A stretch of DNA of 64,000 bases from Pseudomonas mangiferae (lineage in GTDB: Bacteria; Pseudomonadota; Gammaproteobacteria; Pseudomonadales; Pseudomonadaceae): assembly GCF_007109405.1 (NCBI RefSeq), contig NZ_VJOY01000010.1, positions 124,001-188,000 of the forward strand, in the 5' to 3' direction. Under the pieces are notes generated by a model. It was not told the DNA's origin, ran no database searches, and was given only the letters and a program-made list of their open reading frames with translations. The position numbers were made by a program, and so were the translations under genes. Positions 36,760 to 45,389 of the stretch are shown in pieces (position 1 is the first letter of the stretch; each line of letters starts with the position of its first letter).

Positions 36760-38107
36760 GGTCGCCGAATGCCTTCTGTCGGTCCTTGGGCGAAACGAGA
36801 ACGGCCGGGCAGGCCCCGCTCACGGGACGCTCAGCGGCAAGCGGCGCGGCCCGCTCGGCGATGGCCGGCACGGCAGCAGCCAGGCGCGCCTGGCGCTGCA
36901 GGGTCAACCAGGCCATGCCGATGAACAGCGGCATCCAGCTGCAGAACCATTCCTCCCGCGGCTTGACCCAGGGGCCGACGCCGTCGGTGAGCATGGCCAG
37001 GCAGGCGAAGCACATCAGCGCGCAGAGCCCACGCGCCACGGGGGTGGCCCGGGCGCGCCAGAAGCCCCAGAGCGCCAGGACCTGCATCGCCGCCCAGAGT
37101 CCCAGGCCCACCGCCCCGAGGCGGATGGCGATGTGCAGGTAGACGTTGTGGGCGTGCTCGAAGGCCAGGGTGGGGTTGATCACCAGCAGGTAGTCGGTGG
37201 CGAAGCCGAGGCCGCGCAGCGGGTGTTGGAGGAACTGGCGCCAGGCCAGGTCGGACAGCTCGGGGCGGAACGACAGCCCGCGCTGCATCATGAAGTCCGG
37301 CCACATCCACAGGGCGAACAGGCCTGCCGCGGAGAACAGCGCGACCCCTACCCCGGCGCGGGTGTCGCGCCACCACAGGGGAATCAGCAGCACGGTGAGC
37401 GCCGCCGCCAGCCAGGGCCCCTTGGACTGGCTCATCACCAGAAACGCCAGGTAGCCGGCGCCGCTCAGCCAGCAGGCAAGCCGACGCGCCGTGGCGGGCA
37501 GCGGCACCTGCTGGCGCAGGCCCACCATCACCACGCCCAGGGCGCCGAACACCTGGGCGGCGAGGATCGGGTGGTTCAACAGCCCGGTGCCCACCACCCG
37601 GTCGCGCCAGCCATGGCCCTGCCAGCCGTAGAAATAGGCCAGCGCCAGCCAGGCACAAAAACCCGCCAGCAGGCCCGCCAGGGCCAGGCTGCGCCAGAAC
37701 AGCACCGGCGACAGGCAGGCCAGGGCCAGCACGGCGTTGGCCGCCAGCAGGATGTAGAAGAAGATTTTCAGCTCGCCCGCGGGTACCGTCGGCGGCCCCC
37801 AGGTCCAGCTCAGGGCCGACCAGGCGGCGAAGGCCAGCAGCAGGATCATCATCGGCTGGCCCCAGGCCCGCCGCAGCGGGCCATGGCGCACCAGCGCCAC
37901 CAGCCCGGGAAGCCAGAACAGCGCCATCAGGCCCTGGTGGTAGTGCTTGCTGGACGGCAGCAGCGGCATCCCCAGCAGCCACCAGAGCAGCCCGGCCGAC
38001 AGCCACAGGGCCAGCCAGTCGCGGCGCAGGTCCAGCGCGGGGATGGGGAGCGGCGTATCGAGCGGCAGCGGCTCGGCGATGGCGGGCGGCGACGCGCGAT
38101 TCAGCAC
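36752..38107 (-). CDS. waaL: O-antigen ligase WaaL-like membrane protein
   Basis: 451 aa from a GTG at 38107 that overlaps the end of the GT25 gene by 7 bp; no ATG is available. About twelve hydrophobic segments. The large periplasmic loop includes PTLAFEHAHNVYLHIAIRLG with the conserved His of the ligase/polymerase (Wzy_C) family. WaaL transfers O-antigen from undecaprenyl diphosphate to the finished core in the periplasm. A Wzy polymerase has a similar pattern, but the position among core genes favours the ligase. Not closely similar to what I recall of P. aeruginosa WaaL. Confidence 0.75.
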   Translation of the reverse strand: MLNRASPPAIAEPLPLDTPLPIPALDLRRDWLALWLSAGLLWWLLGMPLLPSSKHYHQGLMALFWLPGLVALVRHGPLRRAWGQPMMILLLAFAAWSALSWTWGPPTVPAGELKIFFYILLAANAVLALACLSPVLFWRSLALAGLLAGFCAWLALAYFYGWQGHGWRDRVVGTGLLNHPILAAQVFGALGVVMVGLRQQVPLPATARRLACWLSGAGYLAFLVMSQSKGPWLAAALTVLLIPLWWRDTRAGVGVALFSAAGLFALWMWPDFMMQRGLSFRPELSDLAWRQFLQHPLRGLGFATDYLLVINPTLAFEHAHNVYLHIAIRLGAVGLGLWAAMQVLALWGFWRARATPVARGLCALMCFACLAMLTDGVGPWVKPREEWFCSWMPLFIGMAWLTLQRQARLAAAVPAIAERAAPLAAERPVSGACPAVLVSPKDRQKAFGDHG

Positions 38108-38844
38108 AGGTGGCTCCAGTAGCGGATCCGGCTCCAGCACCGGACCAGTGCCTTGCGGAATTTCAGTTTCGGCTGGCGGCTCACCGCCTCGATGTCGCTC
38201 AGGTCGTTCAAGCGCTGGTTGGCCAGGGTCGGGCTGACCATGAAGGTGGCCACCTCGGGCTGCAGGTTCTCCGAGTAATACCAGTCCAGGGGCAGACCGG
38301 AGCGGCTGGCCTCCGCCAGGATTCGCGAGAACAGCCGCGCGTGGACCACGTAGGCGTGGGCCAGGCGCACCCGGGACACGCGCTTGAGGTTGGCGGAGAA
38401 GCGGCTGCGCCGGCCGCCTTTCTTCAGGGTGCCGCCCAGGTACAGCAGGTCCCACTCCACACCCTGCAGCTGGCGCTCCACCTGGCGCAGCACCGGCAGG
38501 GTATAGGGCTCGAACACGCAGTCGTCCTCGAGGATCAGGGCATACGGCAGGCCGGCTTCCTGGGCCTGGCGGATCGCCCCCAGGTGGCTCTGCATGCACC
38601 CCCAGGTGGCGCGGACCTTGTTCGCCAGGCTCGGGCTGTCGCCGTCGGTGTAACGCAGAAACGTGTGCAGGCGGGCCAGTTCGTCGCGCTCGACGATCTC
38701 CAGCCCCGGGCGAATCGCCGGGAAGCGGCGCGCGTCGACGATGCCGAAGCGGGCGAACTGCCGCTGCATCTCGGCCCAGCGGTCGGCGCGGGAATCCAGG
38801 TTGATCACGAACACGTGATCGAGGAAGGAAGGTGCACTGCTCAC
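38101..38844 (-). CDS. Glycosyltransferase family 25 (LPS galactosyltransferase-like)
   Basis: 247 aa. The start FVINLDSRADRWAEMQRQF is diagnostic of GT25, as is ATWGCMQSHLGAIRQAQEAG and the metal-binding YALILEDDCVFEP. GT25 enzymes add galactose or similar hexoses to LPS/LOS core in the cytoplasm. P. aeruginosa core does not, as far as I recall, use a GT25 enzyme at this place, so this core may carry a different outer sugar. Part of the minus-strand unit that ends with waaL; 36 nt separate it from the previous gene. Confidence 0.85.
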   Translation of the reverse strand: MSSAPSFLDHVFVINLDSRADRWAEMQRQFARFGIVDARRFPAIRPGLEIVERDELARLHTFLRYTDGDSPSLANKVRATWGCMQSHLGAIRQAQEAGLPYALILEDDCVFEPYTLPVLRQVERQLQGVEWDLLYLGGTLKKGGRRSRFSANLKRVSRVRLAHAYVVHARLFSRILAEASRSGLPLDWYYSENLQPEVATFMVSPTLANQRLNDLSDIEAVSRQPKLKFRKALVRCWSRIRYWSHLC

Positions 38845-38880
38845 ACGCCGGTTCTCGCGGGAAGGGTAGCGGAGGTCATG

Positions 38881-40152
38881 TCAGGCCGGTTCCGGACGGG
38901 CCGGGGGCAGCGGATGACAGGCGACATCCCGGGAACGGCCTTGCAACAGGGCCTCGAGTACCTCGACGGTGTTCGCCAGACCTGCGACACGGTGAGCCAG
39001 ATGAAATTCACAGAATTGCCTGGATTTTTCCAGTTCCATTGGATGGGTGTGCTCCAGCGCCGCCAGGCGCGATTCCAGTGTGGGCAGGTCGCGTACGGCA
39101 GGTCCGAAGAAGCGCTCCTGCTCAAAGATATCCGCTTCGCCGGAAACGTTCACGTAAATCACCGGGCGGCCCGCCAGGGTCGCCTCGATCACCGCGTTGG
39201 AGATGATGCTGAACACCGCCGAGGCGCGTCCCAGGGCCTCGGCCAGGCCGCATGCCGGCGGCAGCAGCTCGACGTTGCCCAGGCGCCCGGCCGCCGCGCG
39301 CCAGAAGGCGCTGGCGCTGCGCGGGTGGGCTTTGACCAGCAGGCGCCAGTCAGGATGCCGCTCGGCCCAGTCCCGCAGCAGGTCGTAAGTGCGCTGGTAG
39401 CCCGGTTCCTTTTCCTTGTCCGGCCCCACCCCCAGCAGCAGCAGCGTGCGCCCGCCCGGCGCCGGCGGCGGCAGGGCGTAGGCGTCGTCGATCATGTGGG
39501 AGCCGCTGAGCACTGCCTGGGAGGCGCCGAAGCGCAGCGGCCGCGCCTGCAGGGCCTCCAGGGAGCTGCGGCCGAACAGGAAGTAGTAGTCGTAGTCGTT
39601 CATGCCCAGGCGCCGCGAGCCTTCCACCGTGCTGGCATGGGCCAGGTGCACCAGGACGGCGCCTCGGGCATTGAGGGCCAGGCGCAGGAACGGCGTGAAC
39701 AGGCTGCCGTTGCGGTCGTTGAGCAGCAGCCGCGGCTGGTAGTGGGCGTCCAGCCACTGGGCGTGGGCGGCGTAGCCGAAATAGCGCAGCGGCACCCGCT
39801 GCGGCGGCGGCGCCAGGCAGCGCCCGGCCAGCAAGCGGCGCGGCTCGTCCAGGGCGGTCTCCACCAGGGCGTGGCCGCGGGCGCGCAGGGTCTCGATGAG
39901 TAGTTTCTTGCGCTGGAAGGGGATCACCTTGGGCGCCGACTGCAGCAGCAGGATCTCGCAGGGCTGCGGGGCCGGCGTGCGCGCCAGGCACCGCCGCGCG
40001 CGCCAGCCGAATGCCAGATCCACCGCCGCGTCGCGGGCGAAGCGCAGGGCGCTGCCCAGCAGGCCATGGCGCTCCCGCAGCATCTGCCAGCGGTAGCGGT
40101 CCAGGGCACGCGCCTTGTCCAGCCAGGCCTGCTCGGGGAGTGGAGTCTGCAT
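38881..40152 (-). CDS. Surface-polysaccharide glycosyltransferase-like protein (possible Ssg homologue)
   Basis: 423 aa, no signal peptide. The second half looks like a GT-B donor domain: LLLLGVGPDKEKEPGYQRTY, then LLVKAHPRSASAFW, then FSIISNAVIEATLAGRPVIY, a layout also found in capsule synthesis and CDP-glycerol transferases. From memory the size and position fit PA5001 (ssg), required for LPS core/O-antigen in Pseudomonas, but I cannot confirm homology by reading. It starts 7 nt after the GT4 gene and is cotranscribed with it. Confidence 0.6.
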   Translation of the reverse strand: MQTPLPEQAWLDKARALDRYRWQMLRERHGLLGSALRFARDAAVDLAFGWRARRCLARTPAPQPCEILLLQSAPKVIPFQRKKLLIETLRARGHALVETALDEPRRLLAGRCLAPPPQRVPLRYFGYAAHAQWLDAHYQPRLLLNDRNGSLFTPFLRLALNARGAVLVHLAHASTVEGSRRLGMNDYDYYFLFGRSSLEALQARPLRFGASQAVLSGSHMIDDAYALPPPAPGGRTLLLLGVGPDKEKEPGYQRTYDLLRDWAERHPDWRLLVKAHPRSASAFWRAAAGRLGNVELLPPACGLAEALGRASAVFSIISNAVIEATLAGRPVIYVNVSGEADIFEQERFFGPAVRDLPTLESRLAALEHTHPMELEKSRQFCEFHLAHRVAGLANTVEVLEALLQGRSRDVACHPLPPARPEPA

Positions 40153-40159
40153 GGCGGCC

Positions 40160-41302
40160 TCAGCGGTAGTCGGCGGTCATGGGCAGCGACCAGAATCGCG
40201 CCCGGGCCGCCGTGTCGCTGAAACGCTCCGCCAGCCGCTCCGTCTGGCGCAGCACTCCGGCCTCGCGCTCGGCGGGGGAGGCGCTGGCGGCGCGCACCAG
40301 CAGGTCGGCCAGAGCTGTCGCATCGCACAGGGGGAATAGCGCGCCGGTGCCGTCCAGCACCTCCGGGGCACCGCCGCACGCGGTGGCGGCCAGAGGCACG
40401 CCGGCGGCCATGGCCTCCAGCAATACCATGCCGAACGGCTCGTGGTCGGAACTCAGGGCGAACAGGTCGAAGGCGCGGAAATAGCGGCGCCCGTCCGCTA
40501 CCTGGCCGAGGAAGCGCACCTGGTCGGCGACGCCTTCTTCGGCCGCCAGGGCCTTCAGTTCGGCCTCCAGGCGGCCGCTGCCCATGATCGCCAGCAGGCT
40601 GCCGGCCGGCAGCCCCGGCAGGGCCCGGGCGAAGGCGCGGATCAGGGTGGCCTGGTCCTTGTCCGGGTGCAGGCGGCCGACGTTGCCCACCACCCAGGCG
40701 TCCGCGGAAAGACCCAGGGCCCGGCGGGCGTCCTCGCGGGACAGCAGGCCGGCCTGGGCCGCGGCCACGTCGAGGCGGTTGTGCAGGGTCTCGATGTGGG
40801 ACGCCGGCCAGTCGGGCAGGCTGGCGCGCAGGTCGTCGCGCACCGCGTCGGAGACCCCCAGCAGGCGCAGCCGGGCGCGGAACAGCCCGGCGAACACCCG
40901 CCGGCTCAGCCGGTGGTAGTCACCGAAGGCATGGTGCACGCCGATCACCGGCAGGCGGCTGCCCAGCAGCGCCACGTACACCGGCTTGAAGCGGTGGGCG
41001 ATGCACAGGCGCACGTCGCGCTCCCGCAGCAGGCGCCGCAGGTCGGCGATGGCCTTGAGCTTGAGGCCGCGCACGTCGCGGCTGCGGTAGTCGAGGAAGA
41101 TCACCTCGTCGGAGGCCGAGCCCCGCACCACCGCCTCGTCCGGCGCGCCGGTGAGGTAGACCGTGGTCACCGCGTACGGCGTGCCGGCGAACAGGCTGGC
41201 GTACTGCCGGGCGCAGTCGAGGAAGGGGCCATCGTAGCCATGGCAGAACTGCAGCACCCGCGGGCCGGCCGCGGGTGGCGTCGGGCGTGCGCGCCCGGTC
41301 AC
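40160..41302 (-). CDS. wapH: GT4 glycosyltransferase, WapH-like
   Basis: 380 aa from a GTG at 41302. Two Rossmann halves with VVGNVGRLHPDKDQATLIRA (donor phosphate loop) and SSDHEPFGMVLLEAMAAGVP (EX7E motif of GT4 retaining transferases). P. aeruginosa WapH, at the same place next to the carbamoyltransferase, adds an outer-core glucose. The acceptor sugar here is inferred from that. It starts 21 nt after the carbamoyltransferase gene. Confidence 0.75.
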   Translation of the reverse strand: MTGRARPTPPAAGPRVLQFCHGYDGPFLDCARQYASLFAGTPYAVTTVYLTGAPDEAVVRGSASDEVIFLDYRSRDVRGLKLKAIADLRRLLRERDVRLCIAHRFKPVYVALLGSRLPVIGVHHAFGDYHRLSRRVFAGLFRARLRLLGVSDAVRDDLRASLPDWPASHIETLHNRLDVAAAQAGLLSREDARRALGLSADAWVVGNVGRLHPDKDQATLIRAFARALPGLPAGSLLAIMGSGRLEAELKALAAEEGVADQVRFLGQVADGRRYFRAFDLFALSSDHEPFGMVLLEAMAAGVPLAATACGGAPEVLDGTGALFPLCDATALADLLVRAASASPAEREAGVLRQTERLAERFSDTAARARFWSLPMTADYR

Positions 41303-41323
41303 AGGGAGTGGCTCATGGCGGCC

Positions 41324-43078
41324 TCAGTCCGGCTCGCGCCGGGCCGGGCCGTCCTTGACCACCAGGATGTCTTCCATGATCAGGTACTGCAGGTCGGAGC
41401 CGAAGAACATGTTCAGCGCATCGGTGGGCGAGCAGACCATCGGCTCGCCGCGCCGGTTGAGCGACGTGTTCAGGGACACCCCGTTGCCGGTGAGCGTCTC
41501 CAGCGCCAGCATCAGGTCGTACCAGCGCGGGTTGTGGCGGCGCTCCAGCACCTGGGCGCGGGAGGTGCCGTCCTCGTGCACCACCTCGCTCACCCGCTGC
41601 TTCCATTCCTCGTTCACCTCGAAGGTGAATGTCATGAACGGGCTCGGGTGGTCCACCTTGAGCATCTGCGGCGCCACGGTATCCAGCATCGACGGGCAGA
41701 AGGGCCGCCAGCGCTCGCGGAACTTGATCTGCTCGTTGATGCGGTCGGCCACCCCGGGAATGCTCGGGCAGCCGATGATGGAGCGCCCGCCCAGGGCCCG
41801 CGGGCCGAACTCCATGCGGCCCTGGAACCAGGCCACCGGGTTGCCGTCCACCATGATCCGGGCGATACGCGCCGGCACGTCGTCGATCTTCTCCCAGCGC
41901 GGCTGCTGCGGATGCCGGGCGCAGGCGGCGATCACGTCCTCGTTGCTGTAGGCCGGGCCGAGGTAGACGTGCTCCATCTTCTCCACCGGCACGCCGCGCT
42001 GGTGCGACACGTAGGCGGCGGCGCCCACCGCGGTGCCGGCGTCGCCGGAGGCGGGCTGGACGAACAGCTCCTTCACCTCGGGCCGGGCGATGATCTTCTG
42101 GTTCAGCTTGACGTTCAGCGCGCAGCCGCCGGCGAAGGCGACCTTGCCGGTCTCGCGGATGATGTCGCCCAGGTAGTAGTCCATCATCTCCAGGGCCAGC
42201 TTCTCGAACAGCGCCTGCATGCTGGCCGCGTAGTGGATGTACGGGTCGTCGGCGATGTCGCCCTCGCGCTTGGGCCCCAGCCACTCGATCAGCTTGGGCG
42301 AGAAGTAGTAGCCCTTGCCATTTTCCTTGTAGCGACGGAAACCGATGACGTTGGCGTACTCGGTATTGATGACCAGCTCGCCGTCCGTGAAGGTGGCCAG
42401 CCGCGAGAAGTCGTACTTGGCCGCATCACCGTAGGGCGCCATGCCCATCACCTTGAACTCGCCGTCGAGCATCTCGAAGCCCAGGTACTCGGTGATGGCG
42501 CCGTACAGCCCGCCCAGGGAGTCCGGGTCGTAGAACTCCTTGATCTTGTGGATGCGGCCGTTCTCGCCGTAGCCGAAGAAGGTGGTGGCGTACTCGCCCT
42601 TGCCGTCGATGCCGAGGATCGCGGTCTTCTCGGTGAAGCCCGAGCAGTGGTAGGCGCTGGAGGCATGGGCCAGGTGGTGCTCCACCGGCTCGATCCTGAT
42701 CTTCTTCAGGTCGAAACCCAGCTGCTGCAGGCACCACTGGATGCGCTTGTGGTAGCGGCGGTAGCGCCGGTTGCCCAGGACGATCGCGTCGAGGGCGCGG
42801 TCCGGGGCGTACAGGTAGCGCTTGGCGTAGTGCCAGCGGGCCTTGCCGAACAGGCTGATGGGGGCGAAGGGAATGGCCACCACGTCGACGTCGGCCGGGG
42901 TGATGCCCGCCTGCTCCAGGCAGAACTTGGCCGACTCGTAGGGCATGCGGTTCTTCGCGTGCTTGTCGCGCACGAAGCGCTCTTCCTCCACCGCGGCGAC
43001 CAACTTGCCGTCGATGTACAGCGCGGCCGAGGGGTCATGGCTCAGGGCGCCGGAAAGGCCGAAAATCGTCAATGCCAC
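41324..43078 (-). CDS. Carbamoyltransferase (NodU/CmcH family) for LPS core heptose
   Basis: 584 aa, one less than the P. aeruginosa PA5005 length I recall. Starts VALTIFGLSGALSHDPSAA at a GTG (43078) with GAGG about 9 nt upstream. The N-terminal part is a Kae1/YrdC-linked actin-like ATPase fold with VEHHLAHASSAYHCSGF (metal-binding His pair) and LGIDGKGEYATTFFGYGENG; the C-terminal part has WFQGRMEFGPRALGGRSIIG. NodU-type enzymes carbamoylate sugar hydroxyls using carbamoyl phosphate and ATP. The P. aeruginosa core carries a 7-O-carbamoyl heptose, the probable product here. Confidence 0.88.
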   Translation of the reverse strand: MALTIFGLSGALSHDPSAALYIDGKLVAAVEEERFVRDKHAKNRMPYESAKFCLEQAGITPADVDVVAIPFAPISLFGKARWHYAKRYLYAPDRALDAIVLGNRRYRRYHKRIQWCLQQLGFDLKKIRIEPVEHHLAHASSAYHCSGFTEKTAILGIDGKGEYATTFFGYGENGRIHKIKEFYDPDSLGGLYGAITEYLGFEMLDGEFKVMGMAPYGDAAKYDFSRLATFTDGELVINTEYANVIGFRRYKENGKGYYFSPKLIEWLGPKREGDIADDPYIHYAASMQALFEKLALEMMDYYLGDIIRETGKVAFAGGCALNVKLNQKIIARPEVKELFVQPASGDAGTAVGAAAYVSHQRGVPVEKMEHVYLGPAYSNEDVIAACARHPQQPRWEKIDDVPARIARIMVDGNPVAWFQGRMEFGPRALGGRSIIGCPSIPGVADRINEQIKFRERWRPFCPSMLDTVAPQMLKVDHPSPFMTFTFEVNEEWKQRVSEVVHEDGTSRAQVLERRHNPRWYDLMLALETLTGNGVSLNTSLNRRGEPMVCSPTDALNMFFGSDLQYLIMEDILVVKDGPARREPD

Positions 43079-43139
43079 AGGTAAAGCCTCTTCAAGCCCG
43101 CAGCCCGAACGAGGGGCCGCGGTAGTCGGTTGGGTACAC

Positions 43140-43160
43140 GGCGCCGCCAGCGGCGGCGCC
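43140..43160. terminator. Intercistronic GC hairpin between the tandem kinase and the carbamoyltransferase genes
   Basis: A perfect 9-bp stem (ggcgccgcc/ggcggcgcc, 3-nt loop) begins one base after the stop codon of the tandem-kinase gene. There is no T-tract. It may attenuate or process the long core transcript, dividing it in two parts. Confidence 0.4.
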
Positions 43161-43161
43161 A

Positions 43162-44646
43162 TCAGGCCGGCGTCGGGCCCTCAGGGCCATCGCCGGTTGT
43201 CGGTATTCGGGCGTCGAGCAGCCGGTGCAGCGCGCTGTCTTCCGGCCAGTTGCGCAGGAAGCGCGCGCGGTCGCGAGCGTAGGCGCGGGCGAAGCGGCGC
43301 GGGCTGCGGTGCTGACGCATGGCGTCGAGGTCGATCAGCGACCAGCGTCCACCCTCCCGGTCGTCCTCCCAGAGCAGGTTGTGCCCCTTGAGGTCGCCAT
43401 GGCTGATGCGCTCGCGGATCAGCGCGGCGAACAACCGGTCCAGGGCCGCCAGCTCGGCATCCGTGGGCAACGGCCCGTCCGCGGAGAGGTACGGCCGGAA
43501 ACGCGCGAGTATATCCTGGCCGGGCAGGTAGTCGGTAATCAGGTACGCGCGTCCCCGCAGCCAGCAGACTCGCCGCTCCAGCACGGCCAGCGGGCGCGGC
43601 GTGGCGATCCCCAGCAGGCGCAGGCGGTGCCCTTCGCGCCAGCTGTGCCAGGCGCGGCTGGGCCGCCAGCAGCGCTTGAGCCAGTGCAGCGGGCTCTTCA
43701 CGTTGTAGCGCTTGAGCAGCAGCGAGCGGCCGTCCCCCTCGACCCGGGCGACGCTGGCGGTGCCGCCGGTCTTGAACAGCTCGCCGCGCTCCAGGGCCGG
43801 GTCCGGCGCCTGCAGCAGGGGTGCCAGGGCATCCACCTGGTCGCGGCTCACCACCCGCAGGCCGAAGGCGCCGATGCGCGCGCTGAACAGGCTGCAGTCG
43901 CGACCCACCTTGTCCAGGTAGTCCCGCAGGCGCCAGCGGCGCACCCGCGCCACCCGTTGCAGCAGCAGCTCCAGGGGCAGCGCGTGCTCGGCGTTGACCA
44001 GCAGGTAGTGCACCAGCAGGTCCTCGAGGTAGGGCTCCAGGCGCGGTGGCAGCTGGGCGAAGAACACCCCCAGGTTGTCCAGCACCCGCTCCCGGGACAA
44101 CGGCTGGCCGGGGGTTTCCGCCTGTACCGCGCCGCCGTCGATCAGGTAGACCACGCCATCGCGGCGCAGCAGGTTGTCCAGGTGCAGGTCGGCCTGCCAG
44201 AGGCCGCGGGCGTGCAGCCGGGCCACTGCGCCCAGGGCCTCGCCGATCACCGCCTGCTGGGCGTCGGACAGCGGCACGTCGTCGGCCACCGCGCGCCAGG
44301 CGGCGTCGAGGCTTTCCGCCTGGTCCAGGTAGTCGAACAGCAGCCAGCCGCCCTGCCCCTCCGCCAGGCCGTCGGCCAGCAGCACCGGCGTCGCCAGGCC
44401 CTGGTCGGCCAGCAGGCGCGCACCGTCGCGCTCGCGCTGGAACTGCCGGGCCGCTCGCGCGCCCACCAGCAGCTTGGCCAGCACCCGCCGCCCGCGCCAG
44501 TCGCCGACGCCCACGTAGCGGCGCCCGGGCAGTACCCGCAGCCAGCGCTCCAGACGCAGGCTGGCGGTGCCGGCGCCGTCCGCCAGCGACAGGTCCAGGG
44601 GCAGGGTCGGGGCGCGGCCGGCGCCGGCGAGCTGATCCAGCCTCAC
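43162..44646 (-). CDS. Tandem double kinase-fold LPS protein
   Basis: 494 aa from the GTG at 44646, which overlaps the wapQ stop codon (GTGA). It contains two complete kinase-like modules in one chain. Module 1 has Lys58 (VLAKLL), catalytic-loop Asp153 and Asn158 (ADLHLDNLL) and metal Asp170 (YLIDGG). Module 2 has Lys312 (LLLKRYN), Asp418 and Asn423 (HGDLKGHNLL) and Asp439 (LIDLD). All key residues are kept in both. Position matches PA5006, an uncharacterised gene following wapQ. A core phosphorylation or ethanolamine/phosphate-related job is inferred; the need for two active sites is not explained. Confidence 0.75.
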   Translation of the reverse strand: MRLDQLAGAGRAPTLPLDLSLADGAGTASLRLERWLRVLPGRRYVGVGDWRGRRVLAKLLVGARAARQFQRERDGARLLADQGLATPVLLADGLAEGQGGWLLFDYLDQAESLDAAWRAVADDVPLSDAQQAVIGEALGAVARLHARGLWQADLHLDNLLRRDGVVYLIDGGAVQAETPGQPLSRERVLDNLGVFFAQLPPRLEPYLEDLLVHYLLVNAEHALPLELLLQRVARVRRWRLRDYLDKVGRDCSLFSARIGAFGLRVVSRDQVDALAPLLQAPDPALERGELFKTGGTASVARVEGDGRSLLLKRYNVKSPLHWLKRCWRPSRAWHSWREGHRLRLLGIATPRPLAVLERRVCWLRGRAYLITDYLPGQDILARFRPYLSADGPLPTDAELAALDRLFAALIRERISHGDLKGHNLLWEDDREGGRWSLIDLDAMRQHRSPRRFARAYARDRARFLRNWPEDSALHRLLDARIPTTGDGPEGPTPA

Positions 44647-45389
44647 CGACGCGTCTCCTTGTCCCGGCGTCGCCGCGACAGGCGCTGCCACCAGCCGTCG
44701 ACGTCGCCGCCCTCCCCCAGGTAAGCGGCCAGCATCAGGCGCACGTCGGCCTCCTGCCAGACCGGCGCCCGGCGCAGCAGCGGCTCCAGGTCCTTGACCC
44801 GGTCGCGCCAGCCGAACAGCAGCGGGCGGGTCTTCTCCAGGTCGATCAGGCGCGCCTCGATGGCGCCGTCGCGCTCCCGCAGGAAGATGTGCTTGGGATA
44901 GAAGCAGCCGTGCATCTGCCCGGCGCCGTGCAGCCGTCGCGCCAGCTCACCGCAGGCGCGCAGGATCGCCTGGCGCCGCGCCGGCTCCAAGCGCGGCCAG
45001 TCCGGCAGGTAGCGATCCAGTTCGGTCCAGCCGTCCAGGGCCCGGGTCAGCAGCAGCGCGCGCTGCTCGCCCCGCACCCGCCGAGCGCCAAAGTACACCG
45101 CTTCCAGGGCCGGGATGCCCAGCCGCCGGTAGCGCTGGATATTGCGGAATTCCCGGGCGAAGGTGGGCTCGCCGAAGGGGTGGCGCAGGCTGCGGGTCAG
45201 GTGGTCGCTCTGCCGCTTGAGGTAGAACGCCGCGTCCCCCAGGTCCAGGCGGTAGACGCTGCTCCAGCCGCCGCGCTCGACGTTGGGCTCGTCCACCGCG
45301 TCCAGCTCCAGGGCCCACAGCGCGTCGTAGCCGGCCAAGCCGCGGCGTTCCAGCAGCGCGCGGTCGGCCTCGGCGATGAAATCGGTCAT
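44643..45389 (-). CDS. wapQ: WapQ-like LPS heptose kinase-family protein
   Basis: 248 aa. Starts inside the wapP stop codon (ATGA). Kinase-fold with Lys59 (FYLKRQ), but the catalytic loop reads MHGCFYPKHIFL: residue 162 is Cys where WaaP has Asp163, and residue 167 is His. The later Asp183 (LIDLEK) is kept. It may be inactive or use another residue. In P. aeruginosa WapQ is only a putative second HepII kinase. Name assigned from position and family. Confidence 0.75.
   Translation of the reverse strand: MTDFIAEADRALLERRGLAGYDALWALELDAVDEPNVERGGWSSVYRLDLGDAAFYLKRQSDHLTRSLRHPFGEPTFAREFRNIQRYRRLGIPALEAVYFGARRVRGEQRALLLTRALDGWTELDRYLPDWPRLEPARRQAILRACGELARRLHGAGQMHGCFYPKHIFLRERDGAIEARLIDLEKTRPLLFGWRDRVKDLEPLLRRAPVWQEADVRLMLAAYLGEGGDVDGWWQRLSRRRRDKETRR

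Noticed and set aside
40442-43084. An 880-codon plus-strand open frame opposite the GT4 and carbamoyltransferase genes
   Set aside because: Antisense shadow with skewed composition; both minus-strand genes have intact family motifs.
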